From assembly GCA_030710605.1 (NCBI GenBank), contig CP092884.1, positions 23,293,483 through 23,357,482 of the forward strand: a stretch of 64,000 bases of DNA, written 5' to 3'. Source of the DNA: Cordylochernes scorpioides (taxonomy: Eukaryota > Arthropoda > Arachnida > Pseudoscorpiones > Chernetidae). Numbering within the stretch: the first letter of the stretch is position 1; each line of letters begins with the position of its first letter. The position numbers were made by a program, and so were the translations under genes. Below the pieces are notes generated by a model, which had not been told where the DNA came from, ran no database searches, and saw nothing but the letters and a program-made list of their open reading frames with translations. Shown piece after piece: positions 10,059 through 20,094 of this stretch.

Positions 10059-11084
10059 TTAGTTTAAATCTTCCAACACGGAATATCTATTCCGGGTAGG
10101 AATATTTGTTTGTGTGCTATGACATACATAAGCATAAAGCCGAGGTCCTGATTTCTCTGATATTTCATTCATTTGGCATTTCTCTTCGACCTTCTCTTGG
10201 GTATCTGTTGGATCCTCTTCTAGGATTCTTATAAACTTGACCCTACAATAACGGGCCACGTGCCCTGGCTTGTTACACTTAAAGCAGATTGGTCTTCCAT
10301 CTTCCGTCCTATTTTTGCTCACTTCTTGGCTTTTATTATAGGTGTTTCTCTGAAGGTTTGGTTTCGGCACAAAGTTAGGATTATAAGGACGTCTAGGGGT
10401 AGAGGGCTGGGGAAAGTTGTTTCGATACTGTCTGGGAGTAGGAGGGGAGTCGTTCTTGTAATTATTGGAACCAGGGGCTTGGGGCCTGGACGTGGTCTGG
10501 TAGTTTCGTGCGGCAGTCGGCGGCACGTACCTCGATTGTTGTTGGGGTCTAGAATAGCGTGGACCGTTATATAGGTTTCTGGACTTCTCCACACGTTCCC
10601 GATACTTCTTTTCAAAAGAATACATTTTCTTGCACACGACAAGAAGGTCATCGGTCGTTTTAGGAAGGTTCAGGTAGAGCGCGAATGAGTACTCTTTTTT
10701 CAGTCCTTCAATAACATGTTCACTATTTGTTTCTTCTTCCATTGCGGGGTCAACCTTGTTGCACAACACTAGAATTTCTTCCGCGAACCTGATTGCTGGT
10801 TCATTCCAGTGTTGCATTCTCTTGAGCTTCATTCTAAGTTCTTCTTTATTCGCGTCCAAAGAAAAATCCTGAATGAGGCGGATTTTAATATTTTCCCAGC
10901 TCGTGAAACTAGCTTTGTGTAAATTCAACCAGGTTTTAGCGCTTCCCGTCATGTTCATGGCGGCATAACGGGCAATTATGTAGTCTGCCCAATGATAGAG
11001 GAAACCAATCTCTTCGAGGGATTCTATCCATGGGCGAGGGTCTTGTGTCCCACCATATTTCGGAATTTCTATATTGGGGTTCAA
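10059..11084 (-). CDS. Gypsy gag (capsid and nucleocapsid), 341 codons open
   Basis: It begins NPNIEIPKYGG. A helical capsid-type region (DPRPWIESLEEIGFLYHW ... AKTWLNLHK ... WENIKIRLIQDF) corresponds to a retrotransposon gag domain. It is followed by a Pro/Arg/Asn-rich linker and one CCHC zinc knuckle, CFKCNKPGHVARYC. Gag forms the particle that encloses element RNA. The native start lies further upstream inside the LTR (MEPRSGNV... at 11205): copy B reads continuously from LTR to capsid, while here an extra A in GTTGAAAGC (LTR) shifts the frame, so ATG 11084 is only the first Met after that break. Confidence 0.9.
   Translation of the reverse strand: MNPNIEIPKYGGTQDPRPWIESLEEIGFLYHWADYIIARYAAMNMTGSAKTWLNLHKASFTSWENIKIRLIQDFSLDANKEELRMKLKRMQHWNEPAIRFAEEILVLCNKVDPAMEEETNSEHVIEGLKKEYSFALYLNLPKTTDDLLVVCKKMYSFEKKYRERVEKSRNLYNGPRYSRPQQQSRYVPPTAARNYQTTSRPQAPGSNNYKNDSPPTPRQYRNNFPQPSTPRRPYNPNFVPKPNLQRNTYNKSQEVSKNRTEDGRPICFKCNKPGHVARYCRVKFIRILEEDPTDTQEKVEEKCQMNEISEKSGPRLYAYVCHSTQTNIPTRNRYSVLEDLN
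10062..10068 (-). promoter_or_regulatory. Candidate -1 frameshift heptamer UUUAAAC, family A
   Basis: On the minus strand GAU UUA AAC UAA repeats the arrangement of copy B exactly, with the stop at 10061-10059. Conservation of the heptamer in both families supports a functional gag-pol frameshift. Confidence 0.7.
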
Positions 11085-11117
11085 AGCAACTGGTTCGAAA
11101 CCAGCATCTCAACCAAT

Positions 11118-11481
11118 TGTTGCACCAAGTTGAAAGCTTTGCAGGGTCGTCGACCTTGGTTTCTTCCTTCTTGGTGTTATACACGTTTCCCGAGCGGGGT
11201 TCCATATTAAAAGTAAATAAATGAAATTAAATAAAAATAAATTACCTTTTAAAGTTATTGTGTTTATTTATTCTTGTCTTCCTCGTAGGTTGCGATCCGC
11301 AGTCTTCCTCCAGGTCCTCTTCCGCTCCAATAAGCAATAAAGATATATGTACAATAAATATTACAAAAGGAGTGAAACTATAAAAAGGAATGATGCTAAT
11401 CTAAATATTCTGTTTTAAATAAATATTAAATATTATAGAATATTTTGAATAAATGTAAGGCGCATTAAAATTGATGTAACA
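11118..11481 (-). repeat. 5' LTR of Gypsy family A
   Basis: 364 bp with TG...CA ends. Just inside the element (minus strand) two bases separate the LTR from TGGTTGAGATGC, the candidate tRNA primer-binding site; copy B has TGGTCGAGATGC at the same place. The primer tRNA was not identified. The gag ATG is in the LTR, so leader, LTR end and primer-binding site are all translated. Confidence 0.92.
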
Positions 11482-12283
11482 CTATGAAAGGGAAGGGTTA
11501 GGGTGAAGAAAGAATGGATAATTTTGGGGATTTTGTAAGAAATCTCGCTTTGGGGGCATACATATCTAAAGACGATCCTAAATTTAAAAACAGAAAGGCC
11601 TCTCACCTATTCAACCTTCACCTTCATGTAAGTGTAAGATACAACATGGTCCCATATCCCAGGTCATACATGGTAGTCTTGGTATTCAGAAGTGAAATAA
11701 ATTAAAATAATAATGGGTATAAAATAATGGCAGGGCCTGGCTCATCAGTGGCCTATTTTATCATTGCAGTAAGAGCAGTAAAAAATGATTTATTTTAAAG
11801 AATCATACGCGTCAAAAATAGTTCAAATTTTCATAACAGATGGCGCGTCAATACATCATATTAATACTCATATTTATTTAAACAAATTCGTTAGTAAGAT
11901 CATAGTAGCGCAGAATTCGATTTTGCAAAATCGACAAAGTGAACTACTACATATCTTTTACTAGGACAATTCACTATAGGGTTTCAACCGAAAAAGCTAC
12001 ATTCTGGACTGTGTTTATTTCCAGAAATAGAGTGGCAGCCCACTCAACTACAAGGGCTGCTGTGATGGATGACACAGACAAAGGACAGTCTTCCGTGTTC
12101 ATCATCATCAGAGTGATGAATGGTCCGTCACCACTTCCCTGGAATTTGACTATGGACCGCTTTTCAATGAACTTCAAACATCTCTCTCGAAAAAAATCGA
12201 TTAGAAATTTACAACTGTTAAACTCTTGTGTGCATTTAGTCATCCTATTTCCTTACACTGTTGTACTATATTTTAATTCTTCA
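11482..12283. other. Repeat Z fragment and unassigned DNA
   Basis: About 11735-11860 is a shortened copy of repeat family Z (GGCCTGGCTCATCAG, CATTGCAGTAAG, AATCATACGCGT), described at 62980-63425. From 12243 to 11974 the minus strand is open for 89 codons (containing KFQGSGDGPFITLMMM) with no recognised family and no clear splice sites. Nothing else is identified. Confidence 0.5.
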
Positions 12284-12374
12284 AATTAAAGATACTTAGG
12301 CCAGTAAATATTTTTATTTTATTATATATTTTATATAAAAATATTTACAGGCCGAAGTATCCTTAATTTGAGCA
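12284..12374. repeat. Short palindrome of a PLE 3' end
   Basis: TTAAAGATACTTAGGCCAGT and its reverse complement flank an AT-rich core. The arm matches the end of the PLE at 62655-62755 (AAAGATACTTCGGCCAGTAA), so this is a paired terminal fragment without the ribozyme part. Confidence 0.6.
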
Positions 12375-12481
12375 ACTATCAAAGCCAGGTTTCCTCTATC
12401 TTTACAATATTATATTTCAATTATTTATTTTTGTCTATATATATTTATATATATATTCCTCAATACTATCCACCTAAAATA

Positions 12482-12780
12482 CGGGGGTCGGTAGAAGGAT
12501 GGTCTAAACCGTTGGTTTTCGACCGCTAAGACCCGGGATCGAATCCCGCGTTTGGCACTTTTTTCCTAATTAAAAAAGTGATTCAATGGCCCCCGATTCT
12601 TGCAAAAGTTTAACCCCACTAGCGAGTGCAAGTAACCAAATGAGGCTCTGGTACATTTGTAAGTGCAAAAGTTGAACTGCTTTTCATATGTGTAAACATG
12701 TGGTGCACTCACATTAAAAGCAGTCGCTAACTACCCACCATGATTATCATGGCCTGTACCACGTGTACTAGGGATATTAC
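12482..12780 (+). repeat. tRNA-derived SINE, copy 1
   Basis: The head resembles a tRNA: an A-box-like TGGTCTAAACCG and a B-box GGATCGAATCCC give an internal RNA polymerase III promoter. The body runs through TGCAAAAGTTTAACCCCACT, GAGGCTCTGGTACATTTG and CCACCATGATTATCATGG to about GTGTACTAGGG. A closely related copy lies inverted at 39061-39369 and partial ones at 42118 and 42475. The parent tRNA is not determined. Confidence 0.8.
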
Positions 12781-12929
12781 AAAAGTAATACCACAATATA
12801 CATTGAAGCTTGTTGGCTGGTTGTTATTAAATGATAGAAGCTAGTGCCCGCGAACTCTTACACCCACTTTGATATTTTTCTTTAAAAAATTATCTCAACG
12901 TCTGTCTATTTTTTTCCTGTAACATGTCC

Positions 12930-13065
12930 AAACCTACTAGTGGACCCAAACTGCACACTTATAAGTGCAAAGTAGGATTCCAATTTACACAGATGTAGCT
13001 ATCTGCATCATTTAGAGTACAAGACACTCGCTAGCTATCCATCACAGTCCATGTGTACTCGGGGG
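12930..13065 (+). repeat. Diverged SINE-related fragment
   Basis: AAGACACTCGCTAGCTATCC and CAGTCCATGTGTACTCGGGG resemble the 3' body of the SINE upstream (AAGCAGTCGCTAACTACCC, CCACGTGTACTAGGG). It lacks a recognisable tRNA head. Confidence 0.45.
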
Positions 13066-13072
13066 ATAAATA

Positions 13073-13268
13073 TAAGGTTGTCCCAAAAGTTAATTTTTTT
13101 CTTTAAACGTTGTTTTTCTTATTACTTGGCGAATAGTATTATTACGGCGCGCGCGAATTCATAATAAAATTACTTTATACATAATACAAAGACATTATTC
13201 ATAACGGCAAATAATATTGGTTTTTTTTTTTTTTTTGCAAGTGTTTACGAACTTTTGAGACAACCTTG
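13073..13268. mobile_element. Mariner-type MITE, 196 bp
   Basis: Terminal inverted repeats AAGGTTGTCCCAAAAGTT and (reverse) AAGGTTGTCTCAAAAGTT are flanked by TA on both sides (13071-13072, 13269-13270). There is no coding capacity. The ends are typical of mariner elements. Confidence 0.8.
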
Positions 13269-13439
13269 TATTTGCAATATTTTAATTGAATACGAATTTC
13301 AAGTACTGTGGTATATAACAATATATAATGTCTCTCCTAGTTAGCTAGATAGATATTTACTAACTATAATTTCGAGAAATTTGGTTCATTTCGTTCATCT
13401 AAATGAAGAAAAGGAATAAGAGTCAACTTCGGAAAAAGT

Positions 13440-14940
13440 CAGGGTCTCTGGTGCGGTGGATGGAAAAACCGTACCGACTCTCCATTGGGAATTTCCTGGA
13501 GCACAGAAAAATCACCATTCTGGGCACCATCGTCACCCCGGGACATGGAACAATCGGTACAAGATCAGCACATTAGTAAACTACTGGAAGGATCCATCGC
13601 TAGATGGTCCCCCTTTGTCCGCAGTCTCTCTCTTGTGGGGCTGGCGAGAGCGGCCAATAGTCTGGTGCTCTCATCAATCTTCTACCATCTTCAGGCCTAC
13701 CTGCCCAGTGAGACCTTCATCTCAAGACTGCAGGCAAGACTGGCGCGGTTTGTTTGGGGTCTTGACCGCACTGCGTGGCTTCCCGGCAGCGTTCTGGCAC
13801 GTCCTGTGTCCGTCGGTAGCGTGAGGTTATTGGACATCAGCACCCAACTCCAGTTTGCCTGCTTCAGGGGGGTTCAGGCTGCACGAAGAGCTGGAGGTAA
13901 GAACGCCTACTCATGACTGGCGGACTCTGGAACCTGGATGGCCCCCTTGTCTTCGAGTTCCTGGGTGCTGCCCCGTCGTCGTCGCCTGCTGGACCTCTGG
14001 AAACAGGCCTCCTCCATCCTGGGCCTGAACCACCGGGTGGTGCCCACTCCCACCCTACTGAACCTGCCCCTCGTCGGCGCCTGCAGGTTCCTGGCGACTC
14101 CATCGCTTCGAGCTCCCTCAAGGTGGGTCGGAGTGCGAGTCCGAGACATGGCGGGCCTTGATCCGCCGCTCAATACCAGGACGACAAGGAGTGTCCACGA
14201 GGACGCAGCTGCCCTTGGATCATTCTTCCAGCGGCTGCTGAACGAGAATGCTAGGAACGATTACCAGGAGAGGTCCTTGGAAGAAGCCGTGGTGCTGCGC
14301 GGGACAGCTACTCCGTTCCTGTGCATATGTACACGCACGGCGCGACGCATGCTGGAGAATCCCCGCCTGGCCGCCGTTCCCACCTCACGCAGTATCTCCG
14401 GCGCTGGGCGGCTGTGGTCGACGTGCCCTCCTCCGGTGTGCCCTTCTCATCTATCCGTCGCCGCTCCTTCGGGGGCCATGTGGCGGACATCGCAATGCGA
14501 CTGGCCCTGCCCGCCCTGCCCCATCCGGAGCACCTGGCGTCGAGTCAGCCTGTCTGCATCGCCTGCGGCTCCAGCGACCTGTCGCTGGGCCGCCGCTACT
14601 GGTCCTGCAGCGCCGTTCGCCCTGTCATCCGAAAGGTGTTCTCCATCATCGGCCGGCCGACGGACCTGCAATCCTGGATCTTTCCAGTTGGTTTCGAAGA
14701 CCACGCCATCACCATCTCCTCAGCGGCGAAGTACGCGATCTACGTATTCTTCGTAGATCGCGAAATGCGTGGTGTCGCTGGAGACCCACTGGCGATTCTC
14801 CACCAAACTCTGCAGCGCTGGCAGAGGCGCCATATTCATTGTACATAGTTAATATAATCCATATAATATATATTTCAAATAGTTAAGACTGTGCACTTTG
14901 CATGTATTGACAATATGTCAATAAAATTATTTTAATTGTC
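13440..14940 (+). pseudogene. LINE reverse transcriptase C-terminal half and 3' UTR (frameshifted)
   Basis: The GC-rich block encodes the post-palm region of a LINE pol: GLARAANSLVLSSIFYHLQA, LQARLARFVWGL, TAWLPGSVLARP. After frame breaks near 13915 and 14320 a long C-terminus follows, with CIACGSSDLSLGRRYWSC and VIRKVFSIIGRPTDLQSW, ending RRHIHCT at 14848. The 3' UTR ends near 14940 with TGTCAATAAAATT. The RT palm itself is absent here but is present in the related fragment at 42561-43290. The pattern is like L1/Tx1-type elements; clade assignment is tentative. GC content differs sharply from both flanks. Confidence 0.78.
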
Positions 14941-15496
14941 TACCAACTGTCTCAACCTATAGATCGTCAGACAATCTTCTACTGTGTGTGTTTTCATACT
15001 GAAGGAATATACTTTGAAGAGTGAAGAATTGGTTCAATACTATTTTAGCGTGGTTTATTTGTTATTTGCATAATATGAAGTTTTAGATTTTATTATATTT
15101 ACAGAGTTTGGCTTGAATTGTGTCATTGCTATATGAAAGCGCGAAGCTACAATTTTAGAGGTAAACAGCTGTTACAGAGAAAACTTGTCCGTAAACATTG
15201 ATTTTTTCTTTAAGATGATGTCTAGCGATTCCTTCTCTTATAAAGTTCGTTTGTGTTTACTCATCCTCGGGTCTAGTTTTCAACGCGACAATATCAAAGA
15301 ATAACCTACAATTAGACGATTCGAAAATATGAAGAGAATCGCTCACAGAACAGGATAAAATGGTGTATCTCATGATGGCTAACCTTCTTATCAAAATTAC
15401 TGTACTACATGATGATGATGATGATGATTATCTAGATCGAGAAAATGTTTTTACATGCAGAAGATGATCATCAATTGATTTGAATCTCTTAGACAT
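14941..15496. other. AT-rich, no gene recognised
   Basis: Only a short (GAT)n run at about 15410-15428 was noticed. Confidence 0.5.
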
Positions 15497-15745
15497 TATT
15501 TAATTTTTAATTAAACAATTAAAAAAAGTTCCCAGAGATGAGTTTCTTTTTATTTTTTAAAACTGTCAAAGCTTTCGGGCATCTCTGCCCTTCTACAGGA
15601 GAACATGTATAATGGATCTATATTATATTATATATGTTCTCCTGCAGAAGGGCAGAGATGCCCGAAAGTTTGAAACGTTTTTAATAAAATAAAAAGAAAC
15701 TCATCTCCAGAAACATTTTAATTGTTTAATTAAGATTATAATTTA
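15497..15745. mobile_element. PLE terminal palindrome
   Basis: Arms 15497-15608 and 15630-15745 are inverted copies around a short AT centre. Each contains GGGC-AGAGAT-GCCC followed by GAAAG, preceded by CTGTAGA or CTGCAGA where a hammerhead has CTGANGA, and ends with AAAGAAACTCATCTC, the string that closes other PLEs here. It is a fold-back of the 3' end only, without coding sequence. Confidence 0.7.
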
Positions 15746-16091
15746 TAATGGTTTTATCTCAATTACTATTGTTGTATGCTTTGAAAGAGCTAAGTGTAAT
15801 AAAAGGAATTTAGCATGGATTATTTGGCCTTAAGTGATCTCCCTTCTGTCAAATTATATTGACAAACATTTTTAGTTTTTTTTTTCTTATCTCAGTTTTT
15901 AGCGGGAAGAATGTTGTTTTGGTTTGTTAGTGAACCAATCTCTCACGCCTTCTCATTGGACGAATGTAGCCATAAGAAGGGGCTAAGGGAACGCTTAAAG
16001 TGTTCTCTGCGTTCTTAATCCGTGTCTGGTGATCGCATACCTGTGGGACCCCAGTCCTATCCTTACCAACGCTAACAATAATATAAGTACT
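15746..16091. other. No gene recognised
   Basis: 15900-16060 has higher GC content than its surroundings (CCATAAGAAGGGGCTAAGGG, CTGTGGGACCCCAGTCC) and could be a small RNA or repeat fragment, but no family was recognised. Confidence 0.3.
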
Positions 16092-16476
16092 ACGACACTA
16101 GAAGTTACACCGCATGAGTTTCTTTTCAACGACAAATTAAAATTTTATTTAAAGGTGAAATATTGACTATTTCTAACCTTTTTGGATGAGGTATGGAAGG
16201 ATGAATTATGAAGAGTAATGACGACCGGAAAAATAAAAGTGTCCAGGGATGGGAATCGAACCCAACAATGTTCCGCTTACCGGGCAGATGCCATGTTCAA
16301 CTAGGCTACCCTGGACGTATCTTTACGTTCGTAAATTTTCCAGTCGTCATTACTCTTCATAATTCATCCTTTCATACCTCATCCAAAAACGTTAGAAATA
16401 GTCGATATTTCAGCTTGAAATAAAATTTTAAATTGTCGTTGAAAAGAAACTCATGCGGTGTAACTTCTAGTGTCGT
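16092..16476. repeat. 385-bp palindrome around a tRNA-like core
   Basis: Arms ACGACACTAGAAGTTACACC... and the reverse complement ending ...CTTCTAGTGTCGT are near-perfect inverted repeats of about 150 bp each. They include GATGAGTTTC-type PLE end strings (GCATGAGTTTCTTTTC) and enclose the tRNA-like sequence at 16241-16316. The mix suggests a PLE-derived fold-back that captured or originated with a tRNA. Confidence 0.8.
16241..16316 (-). tRNA. tRNA-like sequence, anticodon position GGT (Thr-like), probably pseudogene
   Basis: Exactly 76 nt on the minus strand. Acceptor arms GTCCAGG and CCTGGAC pair fully. The anticodon stem TCTGC/GCGGA closes loop CCGGTAA, putting GGT at positions 34-36. The B-box GGTTCGATTCC is perfect. 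The D-arm is weak (GCC/GGC) and the invariant U33 is replaced by C, so translation use is doubtful; a tRNA-derived repeat head is as likely. Confidence 0.45.
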
Positions 16477-17099
16477 TTTACAATCACAGGCCGCAGTGCA
16501 TTATATTGTAAAATAAGTGTACTGTTTTTATTTTATTTTACAAATCATGAGTTTTAATTATCATCCTTTTTGTTGTCGGTTGAGTGTACACCTTTCTGTC
16601 TATTAAATTACTCTTACTTTAGGGGCCCCAGTATATTGATTTTATTTTTGTGTGATAACCCGTAAAAGTATTTTTTTTTTTACTTCAACATGGCTATCCT
16701 GAATTTCGACAATATCAACCACAACCCATGATCCTCTAATACAGGACACTAGGTAACCATATAAAGTTGTGAAAACATCGTAAATAATACGAACAAATGT
16801 TTATTATTCTTTGTAAATAAAATGAACTAGGTTTCTCTTTTTGAACCGCGTCCAATAAAGTTGATCTTGAACTGGAACTAAATTTGTCAATGTACAGTCT
16901 ACATACCACATTGAAGAGAGCCAACAGCACAAAACGTGTCTGGCTTTTTCTTTATATTTCAAAAAGGGATATATTGATTCATTTTTATGGAAACCAAAAA
17001 ATCATCGTTAACTTGGATTTTTTTTTCTTATAGATGACAAAGGTTATCAGAACAACATTCAGTTGCACAATTCAAATGTATTATTTCCTTTTGGATATA
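16477..17099. other. AT-rich, no gene recognised
   Basis: No coding, RNA or repeat family was recognised in this stretch. Confidence 0.5.
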
Positions 17100-17271
17100 C
17101 AGTAGAACCTCCATGAGAGGACACTCACGCTAGAGGAAACCTCTCTACAAAGGTCAGTTTTTATTTGCAAAATTTTCTATTTCTACGATTTAGCAACATT
17201 CCGATAAGAAGACACCTCTAAAAGACACTTTGTCTCTGCAATTAGGCGTATTTTACAAAGAGGTTCTACTG
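17100..17271. mobile_element. Pogo/Tigger-like MITE, 172 bp
   Basis: Terminal inverted repeats CAGTAGAACCTC are exact at both ends and flanked by TA. CAGT...AACC ends are typical of the pogo/Tigger branch of IS630-Tc1-mariner. It is non-coding. Confidence 0.8.
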
Positions 17272-17806
17272 TATATCTTTAAATTAAGTTATAGTATATT
17301 TTAAAACTCGCCATAAGACACTATATATATATAAGCATTTATTAAATTAACAAAATCAATATTATAATAACGCGAACCCATGATTTATTAAAGACAAGCA
17401 AAAAAAAAGAGTCATTCTAAAAGACAAAAAAAGCACAAACCCAAATTATCATAAATCAACGATAAATCCCACCAAGCGACTAAAAACCACACATGTAATA
17501 AATGTTTACATAAAGAAAATAAATAGATCTATTTATCAGGAAAATAATTTGAATTTTATTTATCACCTCACTCCAAAATGTAAATCACTCGCTCTTTTTA
17601 TTTGGTTAACAAAATGGGAAGGCGTCGATGTATTCTCCGCTGAGATAATGTATTGGAACAACGGAATCCATTCTAATGGTTCAACTCACACTGAAATATA
17701 TGCATGAATTCAAATATATGTCACATTTCTAGGACTTGTCATTAGGAAACATTGAGGTGCTATTCGAACTTATTTCATATTATATATGAGTATATCTTTA
17801 ATTAAA
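17272..17806. other. AT-rich, no gene recognised
   Basis: No supported feature was found apart from the short TA run near 17322. Confidence 0.5.
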
Positions 17807-18107
17807 AAGGCATATATGGGATCAAAATATCCTTTATTTTACCAATATTTCAGTTGGCTGAACGCCAACTTTTATAAAGGTATTATAACATTAATATATT
17901 TGTGAAAAATAGTACAAAAGTGAATTTGTACCTGGGTCAGGTAGAAAAATTAAGAAAATGCCTTTTTTCTTAAAATCAATATATTATTGTATATTATTTA
18001 TTAATATTTTATAATACCTTGATAAAGGTTGGCGTTCAGTCAACTGAAATATTGGTAGAATAGATGATATTTTGATCCAATATATGCTTTTTAAATTAAA
18101 TATTTAT
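17807..18107. mobile_element. Inverted pair of PLE ends (GGCGTTCAGCC family)
   Basis: The arms contain GGTTGGCGTTCAGTCAACT (plus) and its inverse, a stem-loop followed by GAAATATTGGTA and ending ATCCAATATATGC. The stem-loop then GAAA order parallels PLE hammerhead stem II, but the CTGANGA box reads CTTGATAAA. The same terminal string occurs at 43298-43325 and 61065-61125. Confidence 0.6.
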
Positions 18108-18851
18108 TTATGGATTGCTCTATTTTCAATATGAATATATATATACATGAAAAATATATCCTATATATTATATATACATATATATTTTCAATATAGGGTA
18201 TTGCCAAAAACAATTTTTCAATTATCTTTTAGAAATATGATTTAAATATTGTACATACATGTTTTTTCCCGTTGAAGAACAGAAAATTTGCTCCAAGGCT
18301 TGCAAAACCTAAATTAAAAGAAACTTTTTACCAGAATTCTATTTTTCCCTTTCCAAACTATGTATATCTTCAACTAAAAGGTCAAAGTATACACGATAAT
18401 TAATTGCTAACTTGAGATCTCCATGTTTAAAACCATGTACCTATTTAATCGTGTGATCTACAGCGGCTTTAAAAAGTTTTCATCCCGATTAAAACGGCTT
18501 ATCATTAATAATGATTAAATTGATTATTTGATGGATAATTACGTGGGACAATTTAGATCCTATCAAATTAGCGCCCCGAGATAGCAGTAGAGCCATTAAT
18601 TATCGTCTGGTATTTTTAGATTTCTTAATTATTTTAATTGTTCGCGATATATCAAACACCTTTTTTTCACCCTGTTGATGTATGCGTGTTGTTACAAATT
18701 ATTATATCTTGTTATATGATAAAAATTTACTAATAAAATAGATTAATTATATTATTGTGTTACACACACAATGTATAAATAGATAATAATTGATTAAATA
18801 TATTCAATGATATTGATACATCATTTACATTTTCGAATATGTAATTAAGGT
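18108..18851. other. AT-rich, no gene recognised
   Basis: No gene or repeat family was recognised. Confidence 0.5.
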
Positions 18852-19357
18852 ATATACACTCATTGACAAAACTTGAGAAACTTGTACATCTTAGCATGTT
18901 TAGCGAGATTCAGATAATAACTTTGAAAGATATTTGATACACAGTTGCCTTTATTGAAGACACTGAACACATACGAGATAACCAAGTTTGAAAAAATTAT
19001 CCCCTTCACCCCCTGGTTCCTTAAAAAATATATATAATAAAAAATAGACGATGGGAATAGGGCATTGTAATTATTCCCCTCGAACGAGGAATTCCCAGTA
19101 AGCGCGAGTCATCAGCTCGCGTTGATTACGTCCCTGTCCCCATGGACAAAATTTAAAGAAGTGAAAAAGCCTTTGATGTAACTGGTCGTCTATTTTTTAT
19201 TTTTTTGGAATTAAGCAGAGGTAATTTTGTTCACATTTGAATATCTCGTGTGTCTTCAATAAAGGTCACTGTAATATCTTTAAGAGTTATTGTCTGAATA
19301 CCGATATACATGCTAAAAGGTACAACTTCCTCAAGTTTTGTCAATGCGTGTGTATTT
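18852..19357. mobile_element. Long-arm MITE (ACTCATTGACAAAACTT family)
   Basis: The left arm, starting CACTCATTGACAAAACTTGA, and the right arm, ending TCAAGTTTTGTCAATGCGTG, are inverted repeats of about 165 bp with TA at the outer edges. The arms share TTAGCATGT, AATAACT, GATA and CTTTATTGAAGACA. Related single arms lie at 44880, 45305 and 62385. Tc1/mariner-type mobilisation is inferred from TA flanks and ends. Confidence 0.75.
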
Positions 19358-19368
19358 TAAATGTGAAT

Positions 19369-19372
19369 AAAC

Positions 19373-19403
<31 letters not shown>
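19369..19403. repeat. (TA)n microsatellite, insertion target
   Basis: The TA run was split by the Gypsy element that follows; ATAT occurs at both junctions (19400-19403 and 21753-21756). Confidence 0.85.
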
Positions 19404-19408
<5 letters not shown>

Positions 19409-19794
19409 CATCATGGCTAATTAACCTATTTTAATTTAATTTGTAATATTATTTTTCATATATATATTAAAAATTCAAATTTATTTTTTCATATATATTA
19501 AATTCAAATTTATATTTCATATTTATTTATTTTATTAAACCGAATATATGTATTATAAACAGAATATATGTATTATTGAATCATCATTTGTATTTTGGTA
19601 CATTTGCGTGACTTCACTGCTCTCTTTGATGTGAGAAATAAATAAAGGATTCTGGAGGCTACTTAAAGTAGAGTTATCTCATTATTCGCTTAATATGAAT
19701 TTGTAGGATGGTTGAAAAACGCTCTGGTAAGATGCAAGACCCAGCACAGGAGATCAAGGTTGAAGAGTTTGCCAAGCCGCAACCTGGTGCAACA
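19404..19794 (+). repeat. 5' LTR of Gypsy family B copy 2
   Basis: 391 bp, TGTTGCATCATGG to GGTGCAACA. AAATAAATAAA at about 19639 is a likely polyadenylation signal. The gag ATG (19708) lies after it, inside U5. Two bases beyond the LTR, TGGTCGAGATGC is the candidate primer-binding site. Confidence 0.92.
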
Positions 19795-20094
19795 ATTGGT
19801 CGAGATGCAAGTTCCGACCCAGTTGTCTTGAATCCCAACATCGACATCCCCAAGTATGATGGAACGGAAGACCCTCGCCCATGGATTGAATCTCTTGAAG
19901 AAATTGGCTTCCTGTACCGTTGGGCAGACTACATTATCTACCGCTATGCTGCCATGAATATGATTGGTAGCGCCAAAACCTTGCTGAACCTACACAAGAT
20001 AAGTTTCACAAGCTGGGAAAATTTCAAGAGCCGCCTAATTGAGGATTTTGCCTCAGACGCCAACAAAGAAGAAATGAAAATGAGGGGGACGTAG
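19708..20094 (+). pseudogene. Gypsy gag N-terminus starting inside the LTR
   Basis: ATG at 19708 gives MVEKRSGKMQDPAQEIKVEE. Translation crosses the LTR end and the primer-binding site (QPGATIGRDASSDPVVL), then runs into the capsid region NPNIDIPKYDG, DPRPWIESLEEIGFLYRW, AKTLLNLHK. It ends at a TAG created by the deletion joint (MKMRGT stop). The uninterrupted frame shows that the native gag start of families A and B is in the LTR. Confidence 0.88.

Larger units (their letters stand above)
6218..11481 (-). mobile_element. Gypsy-type LTR retrotransposon, family A, near full length
   Basis: It is bounded by LTRs at 6218-6610 and 11118-11481 and read on the minus strand: gag, protease, RT, RNase H, integrase. 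The LTRs differ by few substitutions plus a (CA)n expansion in the left copy, indicating a fairly recent insertion, yet pol already has a nonsense codon and several frameshifts. Target duplications are not clean (ATAT on the left, CTAT on the right). The element is about 5.26 kb, normal for Gypsy without env. Confidence 0.95.

Noticed and set aside
11081..11116. tRNA 3' end encoded next to the family A LTR (GGTTCGAAACC...ACCA)
   Set aside because: Tempting as an extended primer-binding site, but the spacing is off by one for a T-arm plus acceptor, and family B does not keep it.
16208..16423. 71-codon plus frame across the tRNA-like palindrome
   Set aside because: It spans both arms and the tRNA-like core, so it is structural DNA read by chance.
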